A DNA stretch of 64,000 bases from Pedobacter roseus (GCF_014395225.1 NZ_CP060723.1:1364001-1428000), one strand, 5' to 3'. Numbered from the stretch's first letter, positions 26,795 through 36,200 are shown. The notes: generated by a model from the sequence alone, not told the origin. Program-made: numbers and translations.

Positions 26795-27139
26795 ATGGCA
26801 GAAACAACAACAAATTGGTTAGCCGCATGTCGTGTTGAGGATGCAGTAGAAAACGGAGGGGTGTGCGTAAAACATGGTGAGGAGCAAATTGCGCTCTTCT
26901 ATTTTACCCGAAGAAATGAATGGTACGCCACTCAAAATGAGTGTCCGCACCGCAAACAAATGGCTTTAAGCCGAGGCATGATTGGAACCATTACCGATGA
27001 ACCTAAGGTAGCTTGTCCGTTCCATAAAAAGAATTTTTCATTAAAAACTGGCGAATGTTTGAGTGGAGATGAATGTGCCATTAAAACCTATCCCGTAAAA
27101 GTAGAAAACGGAACGGTTTACATTGCATTAAATGCTTAG
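26795..27139 (+). CDS. nirD: Nitrite reductase small subunit, Rieske type
   Basis: A 114-residue partner of NirB with a Rieske-fold domain. The two [2Fe-2S] ligand pairs of a Rieske centre are present, CPH in NECPHRKQ (about residues 49-51) and CPFH (about 75-78); many NirD proteins lack them, so this one probably binds a cluster. ATG at 26795 (MAETTTNWLAACRVED) is chosen over the upstream in-frame ATG at 26720, which lies inside the nirB 3' end. It is separated from nirB by 47 bases and is co-transcribed. Confidence 0.92.
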   Translation: MAETTTNWLAACRVEDAVENGGVCVKHGEEQIALFYFTRRNEWYATQNECPHRKQMALSRGMIGTITDEPKVACPFHKKNFSLKTGECLSGDECAIKTYPVKVENGTVYIALNA

Positions 27140-27171
27140 CAGCTTAACCGCTTAACACTAAACTTAAAATT

Positions 27172-27567
27172 ATGAAAATCAACAATTATGTGGCTTTTTT
27201 AAGCTGCCTTGCTATAGCTTTGCTTTCATTTCGAGCCAAAGCACAAACAAAATTCAGCCTTTTTGATGGAACAATCATAGCAGGTTATGTAGATAATGGT
27301 GCGTACATCAATTGTACGGGGCCGAGTGTAAAATTTACTAAAAAACCATTTTCAGTTGCTGCTGGCTTGCTTCCAACACTTAGGTTTAAGGAAGATAAAG
27401 TTGCTGCTGGAGCTACTAAAAACAGTTTAGTAACACCAAATTTAGGCTTCGGATTAACCGCAGTGTTTCATCATTTTGCAGTGCAGTTACCTTTTTACTA
27501 CAATGCTAAAACAGTGGCCAAAAACGGCGAATGGAACTTGGGTGCAGGCCTGGGTTACAAATTTTAA
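27172..27567 (+). CDS. Small secreted barrel-like protein in the nitrate operon
   Basis: A 131-residue protein with a signal peptide (cleavage near RAKAQ, residue 25). The mature part is Gly- and aromatic-rich and ends in the strand GAGLGYKF, as outer-membrane barrels do. About 105 mature residues would make a very small barrel or a partial one. No named family is recognised. It lies between nirD and narK with gaps of only 32 and 33 bases, so it is expressed with the nitrate genes; an outer-membrane role in nitrate or nitrite passage is possible but is inference only. Confidence 0.65.
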   Translation: MKINNYVAFLSCLAIALLSFRAKAQTKFSLFDGTIIAGYVDNGAYINCTGPSVKFTKKPFSVAAGLLPTLRFKEDKVAAGATKNSLVTPNLGFGLTAVFHHFAVQLPFYYNAKTVAKNGEWNLGAGLGYKF

Positions 27568-27600
27568 TTCAAATCAACCTTAAAATCTAAACCAATCCCC

Positions 27601-28968
27601 ATGACAGCTCAAACAACCAACAAACCACTCGATAAACTAAATATATTTTCGCTCAAAGGTGTTCAAATGAAAACCTTTCACATTACATGGCTTACCTTTT
27701 TCTTTTGCTTTTTTGCATGGTTCGGGATGGCACCATTAATGAAAATAGCCCGAGAACAATTGCATCTCACAAAAGACCAGGTTGGAAATATCCAAATCGC
27801 ATCCGTTTCGGCAACCATCCTGGCCCGCCTTTTAATCGGAAGATTGATAGATAAATTCGGCCCTAAAATTATTTACACCTGGCTACTAGTACTTTGTGCC
27901 CTTCCAGTTTTACTTATCGGCACCAGCCAATCTTACACTTCATTTTTACTTTTCAGGTTAGCCATTGGCGTAATCGGTGCATCATTCGTAATTACACAGT
28001 TCCATACCTCCATCATGTTTGCGCCAAATATTAAAGGCACAGCAAACGCCACCGCTGGTGGTTTCGGCAATGCAGGTGGTGGTGCAGCGAACGTATTTAT
28101 GCCACTAATTGCATCAGCATTAACGGCTTTAGGCTTTTGCAGTTCTGCAGATAGCTGGCGTTATGCGATGATTTTCCCTGGCGTTATGCTTTTAGTCTGT
28201 GCATTTTTGTATTACCGTTACACTCAGGATAGTCCACAAGGAGATTTCAAAAACCTGAAAGACGAAACCATTAAAAGCAGCAAAAACACATTTCTTATTG
28301 CTGCAAAAGATTACCGAACATGGATTTTAACCATTGCTTATGCCGCCTGTTTTGGTGTAGAAATTACTGTTGATAATTTTGCGCCAATCTTCTTTACCGA
28401 CTCCTTTGGTGCAACCATCGCTATTGCAGGTTTGGTAGCTGGTATTTTTGGCTGGATAAATATTTTCGCCAGACCAATGGGCGGCATTGTTGCCGATAAA
28501 ATTGGCAAAGTTTGGGGCTTTGATGGTAAAACTTTGCTCTTATCCATTTTACTACTAATTGAAGGTATTGGATTAATCTGGTTTGCCAAATCTGGCAACA
28601 TCGGGATGGCTATTTTTATGATGTTTGTTTTTGGCCTGAGTTTAAAAATGGCCAACGGTGCTACCTACAGTTTGGTTCCCTTCATCAACCCTGTTGCGGT
28701 AGGTAGCGTTGCAGGAATTGTAGGTGCAGGTGGCAATATCGGTGCAATGCTCATCGCTTTCATGTTTAAATCAGAAGCCAGTCACTTAACCAAAAACGTG
28801 ATCGAAAACGGGCAGACGGTTCAAAAAGACTTGATAAATTATACCTCCGCCTTCACATTATTGGGTTATATCATTCTGGGAATCGGCGTTGCTGTTTTTA
28901 TTTTCAGAACGGTAATGGCTCAAAAGAAGTCAAAAATAGAAGAACTGGCTTTTGCTACAGGTAACTAA
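27601..28968 (+). CDS. narK: Nitrate/nitrite transporter, MFS (NarK/NasA type)
   Basis: Inner-membrane nitrate uptake protein of the nitrate/nitrite porter family. The 455-residue protein has about 12 predicted membrane helices and both nitrate signature motifs. They are AGGFGNAGGGAANVFMP near residue 150 and GAGGNIGAM near residue 380. The MFS loop motif GRLIDKFGPK is present after helix 2. It sits between nirD plus the small barrel and the nitrate reductase, with a stop codon only 27 bases from the next start. Confidence 0.93.
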   Translation: MTAQTTNKPLDKLNIFSLKGVQMKTFHITWLTFFFCFFAWFGMAPLMKIAREQLHLTKDQVGNIQIASVSATILARLLIGRLIDKFGPKIIYTWLLVLCALPVLLIGTSQSYTSFLLFRLAIGVIGASFVITQFHTSIMFAPNIKGTANATAGGFGNAGGGAANVFMPLIASALTALGFCSSADSWRYAMIFPGVMLLVCAFLYYRYTQDSPQGDFKNLKDETIKSSKNTFLIAAKDYRTWILTIAYAACFGVEITVDNFAPIFFTDSFGATIAIAGLVAGIFGWINIFARPMGGIVADKIGKVWGFDGKTLLLSILLLIEGIGLIWFAKSGNIGMAIFMMFVFGLSLKMANGATYSLVPFINPVAVGSVAGIVGAGGNIGAMLIAFMFKSEASHLTKNVIENGQTVQKDLINYTSAFTLLGYIILGIGVAVFIFRTVMAQKKSKIEELAFATGN

Positions 28969-28995
28969 TTTAAACACAACTTATTCCTGATTATC

Positions 28996-31900
28996 TTGAA
29001 TACAGAAAACAACACATTTGCCAATAATACAACAACCTGCTGCTATTGCGGGGTTGGCTGCGGCATTGTACTTAGTAAAGATAATCAGGAACGCATTACT
29101 GTTGAGGGCGATAAAAACCATCCCGTAAACAAAGGAATGTTGTGTAGCAAAGGCATGAATTTGCATTACACCGCGAACGATAAAAGCGATAGATTGCTTT
29201 ATCCCGCTATGAGGTACAATAAAAATATGCCATTACAACAAGTGAGTTGGGGTAAGGCATTGGAACGCACAGCGATGGTTTTTAAGGCATTAATTGCAAA
29301 ACATGGTCCAGATAGCGTTGCATTTTACGCCAGCGGACAATGTTTAACCGAAGAATATTATGTTGTAAATAAATTGATTAAAGGTTTTATCGGCAGCAAC
29401 AACATCGATACCAATAGCCGCTTATGTATGAGCAGTGCGGTTGTGGGTTATAAAATGAGTCTGGGCGAAGATACCGTTCCCATTAGTTATGATGATATTG
29501 AAATTGCCGATTGTATTTTCGTGGCTGGCGCAAACCCTGCCTGGTGCCATCCTATTTTGTGGCGACGGGTAGAGGCCGCGAAAGAGAAAAATCCGGACCT
29601 GAAAATTATTGTAAGCGACCCACGCAGAACACAAACCTGTTCGCTTGCCGATGTTCATTTACAGCTTAATCCTGGTACGGATATTACTTTGCATCATGCC
29701 ATTGGCCGATGTTTAATTGAAGATGGACATATCGACCTTGATTTTATTGCAAAAAGCACTAATGGTTTTGAAAAATATCAGTCAACTGTTTTCGAAACTT
29801 CGTTAAAAGATGCTGCCGATATTTGTGGAATTGAGGAAAGCGACATCCGTTTGGCAGCTTCTTTTATTGGCAATGCGAATGGTTTTATTACGATGTGGAC
29901 AATGGGCCTCAACCAAAGCGTGGTCGGTACGAACAAAAATTTATCGCTCATTAACCTCAATTTAATTACTGGACATATCGGCAAACCTGGCAGCGGACCT
30001 TTTTCGCTTACGGGCCAACCGAATGCAATGGGTGGCAGAGAAGTTGGCGGCTTAAGCAATCTGCTTCCCGCTCATCGAAATTTAAACAATGAAAGTCACC
30101 GCAATGAGGTAGAAAAATTCTGGCAAATCCCTCTGGGTACCATTCAGCCAAAACCTGGACTTACCGCTACCGAAATGTTTGATGAGTTGAATACCGGGAA
30201 GCTGAAAGCAATTTGGATTTTATGCACCAATCCATTAATTAGTTTGCCCGATGTTAGAAAAGCAGAAGAAGGCTTAAAAAAGGCAAAGTTCGTGGTAGTG
30301 CAGGATATTAGCAATACTGTTGAAACCCTAAAATATGCCGATGTGGTTTTGCCGGCAGCAGCATGGGCAGAAAAGGAAGGCACAATGACCAATGCCGGGC
30401 GTTACATTTCGTATTTAAGCAAAGTGATACAAGCGCCTGGCGAAGCCTTACCTGATGCTGAAATTATTTGCAGGTTTGCTCATAAAATGGGTTTTGAAGG
30501 TTTCGATTTTAAGAATGCTGCAGCCATTTACGATGAACATGCCGCACTTACGGAAGGTACGAATATAGATATCAGCGGATTGAATTATGAAATTCTGAAA
30601 GAGAAAAGAGCCGTTCAATGGCCTTATCCCAAACAAGAAAAAGCCTTTGGAACGGCAAGATTATTTGAAGATCATCAGTTTTTTACGGTTGATAAAAAGG
30701 CAAACATCATCTCTTTTGATGGCCAAAATCAATCGGAACCATTAACGCCAGCGCATCCGCTGATTTTAACCACTGGCAGAATAAGAGACCAATGGCACAC
30801 CCGTAGCAAGACAGGTAAAGTAAACAAACTCAATCAGCACATTAGCGAATCCTTTTTGGAAATTCATCCCGCAGATGCGGAAAAAAGAAATATTAAGGAT
30901 AATGATGTAGTGGAAATGAACAGCTTGCGTGGAAATGTTCGTTTGAAAGCAAAATTTTCGACCGACATTAAACCTGGAGTTGTTTTTATGCCGATGCATT
31001 GGGGCAAAATTTTAAAAAGCGATTTAAATCGGGTAAATAACTTAACCAGTAATCTGGTTGACCCACAAAGCAAAGAACCCGATTTTAAATTTACTGCCGT
31101 TGAGGTAAAACTTTATCAAAAACCGAGGCAAAAAGTAATTGTAATTGGGGCTGGAGCAGGTGCCTGTGGTTTTGTAAAAAGCTACAGGGCTTTAAATAGT
31201 GAAGATGATATTGAGATTTTCAGTAAGGAGGATTTTCCGTTTTATAATCGTGTACTTTTGCCCGATTATATTATTGGCACTTTGCCGTGGCACAACCTGA
31301 TAAAAATGAGCGATAGCGAGGAAATTGATTACAGAATTAAACTCCATCGCGGTTTAGGCATCGATAAAATCAACAGAATTGATAAAACGGTTGTTGATAG
31401 CAAGGGCAAAATCCACCAATATGATATTTTGCTTTTAGCTACTGGAAGCAGGCCTTTTATGCTAAAGGATATTCCGCCGCTTAATGGTATATTTACCATG
31501 AGAAGCCGAAATGATGCTGATAGTTTTAAACAACATGCCGCTGCAACTAATGGAAAAGTAGTTATTGTGGGTGGCGGTTTATTGGGCATTGAGCTGGCTT
31601 CATCGCTTGCCGAAACAGGCTCGAAAGTAAGTGTGATTCAACGGATTTCGCGGTTGATGGGCAGGCAATTGGATGGCTTGGCAAGTCAGTTATTACATGA
31701 AGAACTGATTAGTAAAGGCATCGAGATTTTTTATAATGATGAAATTGACCGAGTAATTGGCGAAAAAAACATATCTGGCATCCGCCTGAAAAGTGGTTTG
31801 TCAATCGATTGCGAATCGCTGATTATTGCTATCGGCACAGTACCCAATACCGAATTAATTAAGGATGCTGGCATTGAATGCAAGAGAGGTGTTAAGGTTG

Positions 31901-32544
31901 ATGAATATTTGAGAACTAGCGAGCAGGATGTTTTTGCCATTGGCGAAATTGCTGAATTTAAAGGGCAAATGTATGGCATTACCGCTGCGGCAGAGCAACA
32001 GGCCGAAATTGTGGCCAGGTTTATTTGTGGCGATATTGCCAAGTTTTATCAGGGCAGCCTGCTGATGAATATTTTAAAAATGCACAGTCTGGAATTATGC
32101 TCCTTAGGTTTGGCAGAAGTACCCGATAACGACCCAACTTACGAGGAAATTACCTTTATTGATAAGGCCAAACGCTATTATAAAAAGTGCATTGTACATA
32201 ACGACAGGTTAGTGGGCGCCATATTAGTTGGCGATAAAAGTGAGTTTCTGGAGTTTAGAAACCTTATTGAAAATAAAATGGAGCTGAGTGAAAAAAGGCT
32301 TCAACTATTAAGAAGTGGCAAAACTGCCGAACCAATTATTGGAAAAACGGTTTGCAGCTGCAACAATGTGGGGGAAGGCAATCTAATTAATAAAATAAAG
32401 GATGGCTGTAAAGATCATTTACAACTTTGCCAGCTTACAGGTGCAGGAATGGGCTGCGGAAGTTGTCGCCCTGAAGTTAAAGCTATTCTCGATTCGTTTG
32501 TTAACGTGCTAAAAACAGCTCCAGAAGTTGCATTGGCTGAATAA
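28996..32544 (+). CDS. nasA: Assimilatory nitrate reductase fused to an FAD/[2Fe-2S] reductase module
   Basis: Molybdenum bis-MGD nitrate reductase joined in one 1182-residue chain to its likely electron-input domains. The N-terminal [4Fe-4S] ligands are C15, C18, C22 and C50, followed by the molybdopterin oxidoreductase region (about 60-560) and a dinucleotide-binding domain (about 580-690, TGRIRDQWHTR). From about 710 a NirB/NasB-like FAD disulfide-reductase module begins (VIVIGAGAGACG, then VIVGGGLLGIELA). A BFD-like [2Fe-2S] domain ends the protein (CSCNNVGEGN near 1119, GCGSCRP near 1153). The start is TTG at 28996: no in-frame ATG precedes the cluster cysteines and the frame is closed at the narK stop, so an unusual start codon is required. 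The product is cytoplasmic. Confidence 0.92.
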   Translation: MNTENNTFANNTTTCCYCGVGCGIVLSKDNQERITVEGDKNHPVNKGMLCSKGMNLHYTANDKSDRLLYPAMRYNKNMPLQQVSWGKALERTAMVFKALIAKHGPDSVAFYASGQCLTEEYYVVNKLIKGFIGSNNIDTNSRLCMSSAVVGYKMSLGEDTVPISYDDIEIADCIFVAGANPAWCHPILWRRVEAAKEKNPDLKIIVSDPRRTQTCSLADVHLQLNPGTDITLHHAIGRCLIEDGHIDLDFIAKSTNGFEKYQSTVFETSLKDAADICGIEESDIRLAASFIGNANGFITMWTMGLNQSVVGTNKNLSLINLNLITGHIGKPGSGPFSLTGQPNAMGGREVGGLSNLLPAHRNLNNESHRNEVEKFWQIPLGTIQPKPGLTATEMFDELNTGKLKAIWILCTNPLISLPDVRKAEEGLKKAKFVVVQDISNTVETLKYADVVLPAAAWAEKEGTMTNAGRYISYLSKVIQAPGEALPDAEIICRFAHKMGFEGFDFKNAAAIYDEHAALTEGTNIDISGLNYEILKEKRAVQWPYPKQEKAFGTARLFEDHQFFTVDKKANIISFDGQNQSEPLTPAHPLILTTGRIRDQWHTRSKTGKVNKLNQHISESFLEIHPADAEKRNIKDNDVVEMNSLRGNVRLKAKFSTDIKPGVVFMPMHWGKILKSDLNRVNNLTSNLVDPQSKEPDFKFTAVEVKLYQKPRQKVIVIGAGAGACGFVKSYRALNSEDDIEIFSKEDFPFYNRVLLPDYIIGTLPWHNLIKMSDSEEIDYRIKLHRGLGIDKINRIDKTVVDSKGKIHQYDILLLATGSRPFMLKDIPPLNGIFTMRSRNDADSFKQHAAATNGKVVIVGGGLLGIELASSLAETGSKVSVIQRISRLMGRQLDGLASQLLHEELISKGIEIFYNDEIDRVIGEKNISGIRLKSGLSIDCESLIIAIGTVPNTELIKDAGIECKRGVKVDEYLRTSEQDVFAIGEIAEFKGQMYGITAAAEQQAEIVARFICGDIAKFYQGSLLMNILKMHSLELCSLGLAEVPDNDPTYEEITFIDKAKRYYKKCIVHNDRLVGAILVGDKSEFLEFRNLIENKMELSEKRLQLLRSGKTAEPIIGKTVCSCNNVGEGNLINKIKDGCKDHLQLCQLTGAGMGCGSCRPEVKAILDSFVNVLKTAPEVALAE

Positions 32545-32555
32545 AATTTAAAATA

Positions 32556-33062
32556 ATGATGAAATTAGAACTGGAACCATCTGAATTTATTAGCCTCGAA
32601 GGCATTGAATATTTTAAATTCGAAGAGGATTTTATGGAAGAAAACGTTCGCTGTATTCCAATGGTGGTTCGTTTTAAACTGGATTTGTCAGGCATAAAAC
32701 TAAAGCTTGGCGAATGGTGTCGATTTCATCCAACGGAAAGAATAGAATTGGCTCTTTTGCCCATTACCAATACAATAGAAACTGCTGAATATCGAAAATA
32801 TCTAATCAACCTGATTAAGATTTATACCGGAAAAAGCGCAACAGAACTCGCTGTAGATACACAACCAGCTTGGAATAACTTAGCGCAAATTCCGCAAATG
32901 CTGATGGAAAAATCGGCCGAGTTAAATCTGGAAATCTCCATCAGCCAATGGAAAAACCTCACTGACATACAAAGATTTGCTTTGCTAAAACTTTGCCGAC
33001 CAGGGCATGAGAACATGAATTTCCCGAAGGCGGTAGCAGAATTTGGCTTAATTAACACGTAA
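32556..33062 (+). CDS. Nitrate reductase associated protein (Nitr_red_assoc family)
   Basis: A 168-residue cytoplasmic protein. The segment ENVRCIPMVVRFKLDLSGIK (about 29-48), followed by KLKLGEW, and the C-terminal QRFALLKLCRPGHENMNF match the conserved blocks I know from the Nitr_red_assoc family. That family is found beside nitrate reductase in cyanobacteria and some other bacteria. Its biochemical role is not established; it may help maturation or regulation of the reductase. It starts 12 bases after nasA and ends 2 bases before the rubredoxin-fusion gene, so all three are tightly coupled. Confidence 0.85.
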   Translation: MMKLELEPSEFISLEGIEYFKFEEDFMEENVRCIPMVVRFKLDLSGIKLKLGEWCRFHPTERIELALLPITNTIETAEYRKYLINLIKIYTGKSATELAVDTQPAWNNLAQIPQMLMEKSAELNLEISISQWKNLTDIQRFALLKLCRPGHENMNFPKAVAEFGLINT

Positions 33063-33064
33063 AA

Positions 33065-34546
33065 ATGGACCAAACAATTATCATCAACTTTCCTGGCGGG
33101 ATTATTTCTCCTGGCAATTTGTACAATATATTGGTGGCAGCCAGTAAGGCGAAAATTGCATTTGTTCGATTCGGTTTGCGCCAACAATTATTGGTTGATA
33201 CCGTAAATTATAACCTGCCAGATTTTACGGTTGAATTGGATAAATTGGGCATTGCTTACGAAGTTGATAATAATAATTCGCCAAATATTATCAGTTCTTA
33301 TCCATCGGAAGAAATTTTTATTCGCAACAGTTGGTTAACGGGCGGTATTTATAAAGATATTCTGGATGATATTGATTACAAGCCTAAAGTGAAGGTAAAC
33401 ATTTGCGATAGCAACCAGAGTTTTACGCCTATGCTTACAGGGAATATTAATTGGATTGCATCATCGCAGGCGGAACATTACTGGCATTTAATTATCCGTT
33501 TTCCAAAAACCAACGTAATTTACGAGTGGAAACAGCTTTGCTACACCAACCACATTGCAAAACTAACCAAGGCGATTGAAAAGATTATTACGGATTATCC
33601 ATCGCAATTTATAGATAACGAAACCGCCAATGGCGAAGCACTTTTTGCCTATTTAAATCAGGAAGATTTTGTACTTAAAATTGCCGAAAAACCCGTTGCG
33701 TTATCAACCTTCAATTTACCTTATTATGAAGGTTTAAACCGTTACAACAATAAATATTGGCTGGGCATTTACCGTAGAGATGAATTGTTTAGTATAGCTT
33801 TTTTGAAACGCCTATGCCAGTTGTGTTTAGATACCAAACTTGGTCAGTTTTGTTGCACTTCATGGAAAACCATTATGGTAAAAGGCATCGAAGAAAAAGA
33901 TAAAAAACTCTGGAATGATTTACTGGAGGAATTTGAACTTAATATGCGCCATGCTGCAAACGAACTCAATTTTCAGGTAGAAGATAATTGTTTGGAAGGA
34001 CTGGAATTGAAGAATTTTTTGGTTAAGCATTTAAGTATTAACGATACCCGAACTTTCGGTATTTGCTTTGGCATTAAAATCCGAAAAAAGAGCGAAATTT
34101 TTAGTAGTATTTTAATCCGAAAACGATACGTGATTCATTTATGGGAGATAAAATTATTTCCAGTTTACGATATTCTTTGTGCAAAAGATTTTAATCCTAA
34201 TGAACGTACTGGAGAGATTTTTAGTCGCGGCAACCTACGTTTAATATTGCCTGAGCAGATTAGACGAGCGGTTTATAAATTTTATAAGCAGCGCCAAATG
34301 GCTTTAAAAAGTAACCAGCTATCAGTTAATACGAAAACCGAAGATTTATCAAGCAAGGACAAAATTGTGCTTTACCAATGTAGCAATTGCTTGACGGTTT
34401 ACAATGAGCAGCTTGGAGAACTGGAAAATAACATCTCGCTAGGCACAGCTTTTAACAATTTACCAGAGGATTATTGTTGTAGCCTCTGTGAAGCAGATAA
34501 AGGTAGTTTTGTGCGAGTTGAGCAATCGGAGCTGATGGTGCTATAG
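33065..34546 (+). CDS. Nitrite/sulfite-reductase-like scaffold fused to a C-terminal rubredoxin
   Basis: A 493-residue protein. Residues about 437-485 form a rubredoxin: CSNC (about 439-442), the acidic middle with GTAFNNLPEDY, and a second C-x2-C in CCSLC. The rest resembles the two-fold NirB/CysI architecture. A ferredoxin-like half is at about 1-75 (GGIISPGNLYNILVAASKAK, FGLRQQLLV) and a second at about 225-300 (YWLGIYRRDELFSIAFLKRL). Each is followed by a domain of siroheme-domain size with SQAEHYWHLIIRF and similar segments. The C-x5-C and C-x3-C ligands for siroheme/[4Fe-4S] are absent. It is therefore unlikely to reduce nitrite itself and more likely an electron carrier or assembly partner. 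It ends 6 bases inside the convergent mobA. Confidence 0.7.
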   Translation: MDQTIIINFPGGIISPGNLYNILVAASKAKIAFVRFGLRQQLLVDTVNYNLPDFTVELDKLGIAYEVDNNNSPNIISSYPSEEIFIRNSWLTGGIYKDILDDIDYKPKVKVNICDSNQSFTPMLTGNINWIASSQAEHYWHLIIRFPKTNVIYEWKQLCYTNHIAKLTKAIEKIITDYPSQFIDNETANGEALFAYLNQEDFVLKIAEKPVALSTFNLPYYEGLNRYNNKYWLGIYRRDELFSIAFLKRLCQLCLDTKLGQFCCTSWKTIMVKGIEEKDKKLWNDLLEEFELNMRHAANELNFQVEDNCLEGLELKNFLVKHLSINDTRTFGICFGIKIRKKSEIFSSILIRKRYVIHLWEIKLFPVYDILCAKDFNPNERTGEIFSRGNLRLILPEQIRRAVYKFYKQRQMALKSNQLSVNTKTEDLSSKDKIVLYQCSNCLTVYNEQLGELENNISLGTAFNNLPEDYCCSLCEADKGSFVRVEQSELMVL

Positions 34547-35128
34547 TTCATTAACCTCTGCATGAGAATTAAAATTATCAAAACAACGATAATCCTTATC
34601 CTCAACAATAATTTCACAAACCTTTAAATTTGATAAAACAAACTTCATGCTACGCTTATTCAACTTACCATTTTGAAGCATAAGCAATATTTTTTTCAAG
34701 CCTGCTGAAGTATAAATTCCGCACAATGGTTCTTGCTGCTCGTTTTTTATAAAAATATAAGCCTCGAAAGCCTTAGATGCAGCAAAAGTTTGTTTTAATT
34801 TCTCCAAAACATCAGTTTCCATTAACAGCATATCACAAGCCAGTAGAAACAAATCATCATTTGGGTTTACTAAATGGGCCGACAAAACCCCGAGCAAAGG
34901 TCCTTTCAAATCGAGTGATTGAGTGTCTGTTATTAGATGCGCCTTATCAAAATAGTTGTTGTATTTTTCTTCCTGAGTTGGGTTAACAGAGAATTTAACT
35001 TGTAAACCAATGGATGTCAATTTATCAGCAGCCAATTTTGCCCAAAGTTTATCCTGATGGTTTAATAAACCTTTATCGGTTCCCATCCTTAAGCTTTGTC
35101 CGCCGCATAAAACTACTCCAATCATCAT
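34541..35128 (-). CDS. mobA: Molybdenum cofactor guanylyltransferase
   Basis: Attaches GMP to molybdopterin to make the bis-MGD cofactor that NasA needs, in the cytoplasm. The 195-residue protein has the nucleotidyltransferase motif LCGGQSLRMGTDKG at 7-20 and the metal-binding LLACDM near residue 97. Two adjacent ATG codons exist; the first (35128) abuts the stop codon of the upstream regulator gene with no gap, showing translational coupling. It overlaps the convergent rubredoxin-fusion gene by 6 bases. Confidence 0.92.
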   Translation of the reverse strand: MMIGVVLCGGQSLRMGTDKGLLNHQDKLWAKLAADKLTSIGLQVKFSVNPTQEEKYNNYFDKAHLITDTQSLDLKGPLLGVLSAHLVNPNDDLFLLACDMLLMETDVLEKLKQTFAASKAFEAYIFIKNEQQEPLCGIYTSAGLKKILLMLQNGKLNKRSMKFVLSNLKVCEIIVEDKDYRCFDNFNSHAEVNEL

Positions 35129-35812
35129 TTACTTATTACTCAAATCCAGCAGTTTAGTTTCATCCAAAATGCCAATCATTTTATCTTTAACATGGATGAG
35201 GTCTTCGGCAAGCAGTTCATTCATCGTTCTAAACACTGTTTCGTAGGTTGCGCCTGTGTAAGCCGCCAAATCCTGCCGACTTAAAGCCAGGTTTAAAAAA
35301 CCCTCACTATTCAATCCAAATTGTTCTTTGAGGCTTAATATTGCAATAGCTAACCTGCCTTTTACCGACATTAGCGCCAGGTTTCTCATTTTCTTTTCTG
35401 AAGCTTGCAGTTCATCAGCATAAAACATTAATAAATTGTAAGCAAAATCGTGGTTTACTTTAAGCGAGGTTTTGAAAAATTCGATATCAACATAACAAAG
35501 AGAAGTCGTTTCTAAAGCCGTTGCAGAAATTGGATAACTGTTGTTGGCTGTGCTAATTCCCCGATGACCGAAAATAGCACCATCATTTGCAAAACGGATT
35601 ATAAGTTCTTTATCGCCCCAATGTTTATGAACCTTAACGTTGCCAGATGTTACAAAGTAGACGCCTGTTACAGGTTCACCTTCCTTAATAATAACTTCGC
35701 CCTTTTTAGCAACGAAATTTCGTTTATGGCTACCAATTGCAGCATGCCACTCAGGTAAGGTATGCCTGCACATCAAGCAAGATTCTAAATTGCAGCTGCT
35801 GTTTTTTTTCAT
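35129..35812 (-). CDS. CRP/FNR-family regulator with a possible Fe-S cluster
   Basis: A 227-residue transcription factor. The N-terminal cysteines C7, C12 and C15 plus C106 in the sensor domain resemble the four ligands of FNR (C20, C23, C29 and C122 in E. coli), although the spacing within the first three differs. The cyclic-nucleotide-binding-type beta roll covers about 35-125, the dimer helix about 125-155. A C-terminal winged helix contains LSRQDLAAYTGATYETVFRT, the FNR-like recognition helix. It is co-transcribed with mobA. The likely role is oxygen- or nitrogen-oxide-responsive control of the nitrate cluster through the palindrome at 24045; that is inference. Confidence 0.85.
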   Translation of the reverse strand: MKKNSSCNLESCLMCRHTLPEWHAAIGSHKRNFVAKKGEVIIKEGEPVTGVYFVTSGNVKVHKHWGDKELIIRFANDGAIFGHRGISTANNSYPISATALETTSLCYVDIEFFKTSLKVNHDFAYNLLMFYADELQASEKKMRNLALMSVKGRLAIAILSLKEQFGLNSEGFLNLALSRQDLAAYTGATYETVFRTMNELLAEDLIHVKDKMIGILDETKLLDLSNK

Positions 35813-35826
35813 TGTTTAAATAATTA

Positions 35827-35834
35827 CAAAAGTA
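35827..35834 (-). promoter_or_regulatory. Bacteroidota -7 element for the FNR-like regulator
   Basis: The minus strand reads TACTTTTG, a perfect match, 14 bases before the ATG. The -33 region has no clear TTTG. Confidence 0.5.
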
Positions 35835-36145
35835 CGAATCGTTGCAATTTATAAATCAGTTTTTAAAATTATATCTTTAAGTCCATCCATAATAAAATTA
35901 ATGATTTCAGTTAGTGCTTTTCTCCATCAATAACTTGAAATATGCATATGGTTTATCCATCTGATATTTAATCATCAGAAATATTTATTATCCATTTCTT
36001 AAGTGCCAATTGCCTCGATTTTCGTTTAGCTCTGATTTTTTTCTTTTTGTCTATAACTTTTGGAATTAATTTTTCTCTTTCTTTTCTTAATTTCATCAAC
36101 CTTCCAAGCTCATCATACTCTGTCATCTTAGTGTCTAGTTCTGCG

Positions 36146-36200
36146 ATTCTCTTCAAATCATCAATAAATTTATTGCTTATCCGAACCTTTGTCGACCCCA
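36146..36200 (+). repeat. Element right-end repeat, joined to a left end (attP-like)
   Basis: This is the second copy of the 54-base repeat at 22840, with one extra C in the GTCGACCCCA end. Here it is joined directly to a copy of the element's left end (36195 onward), so right end and left end meet as they would in a circular element or between tandem copies. Confidence 0.7.
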
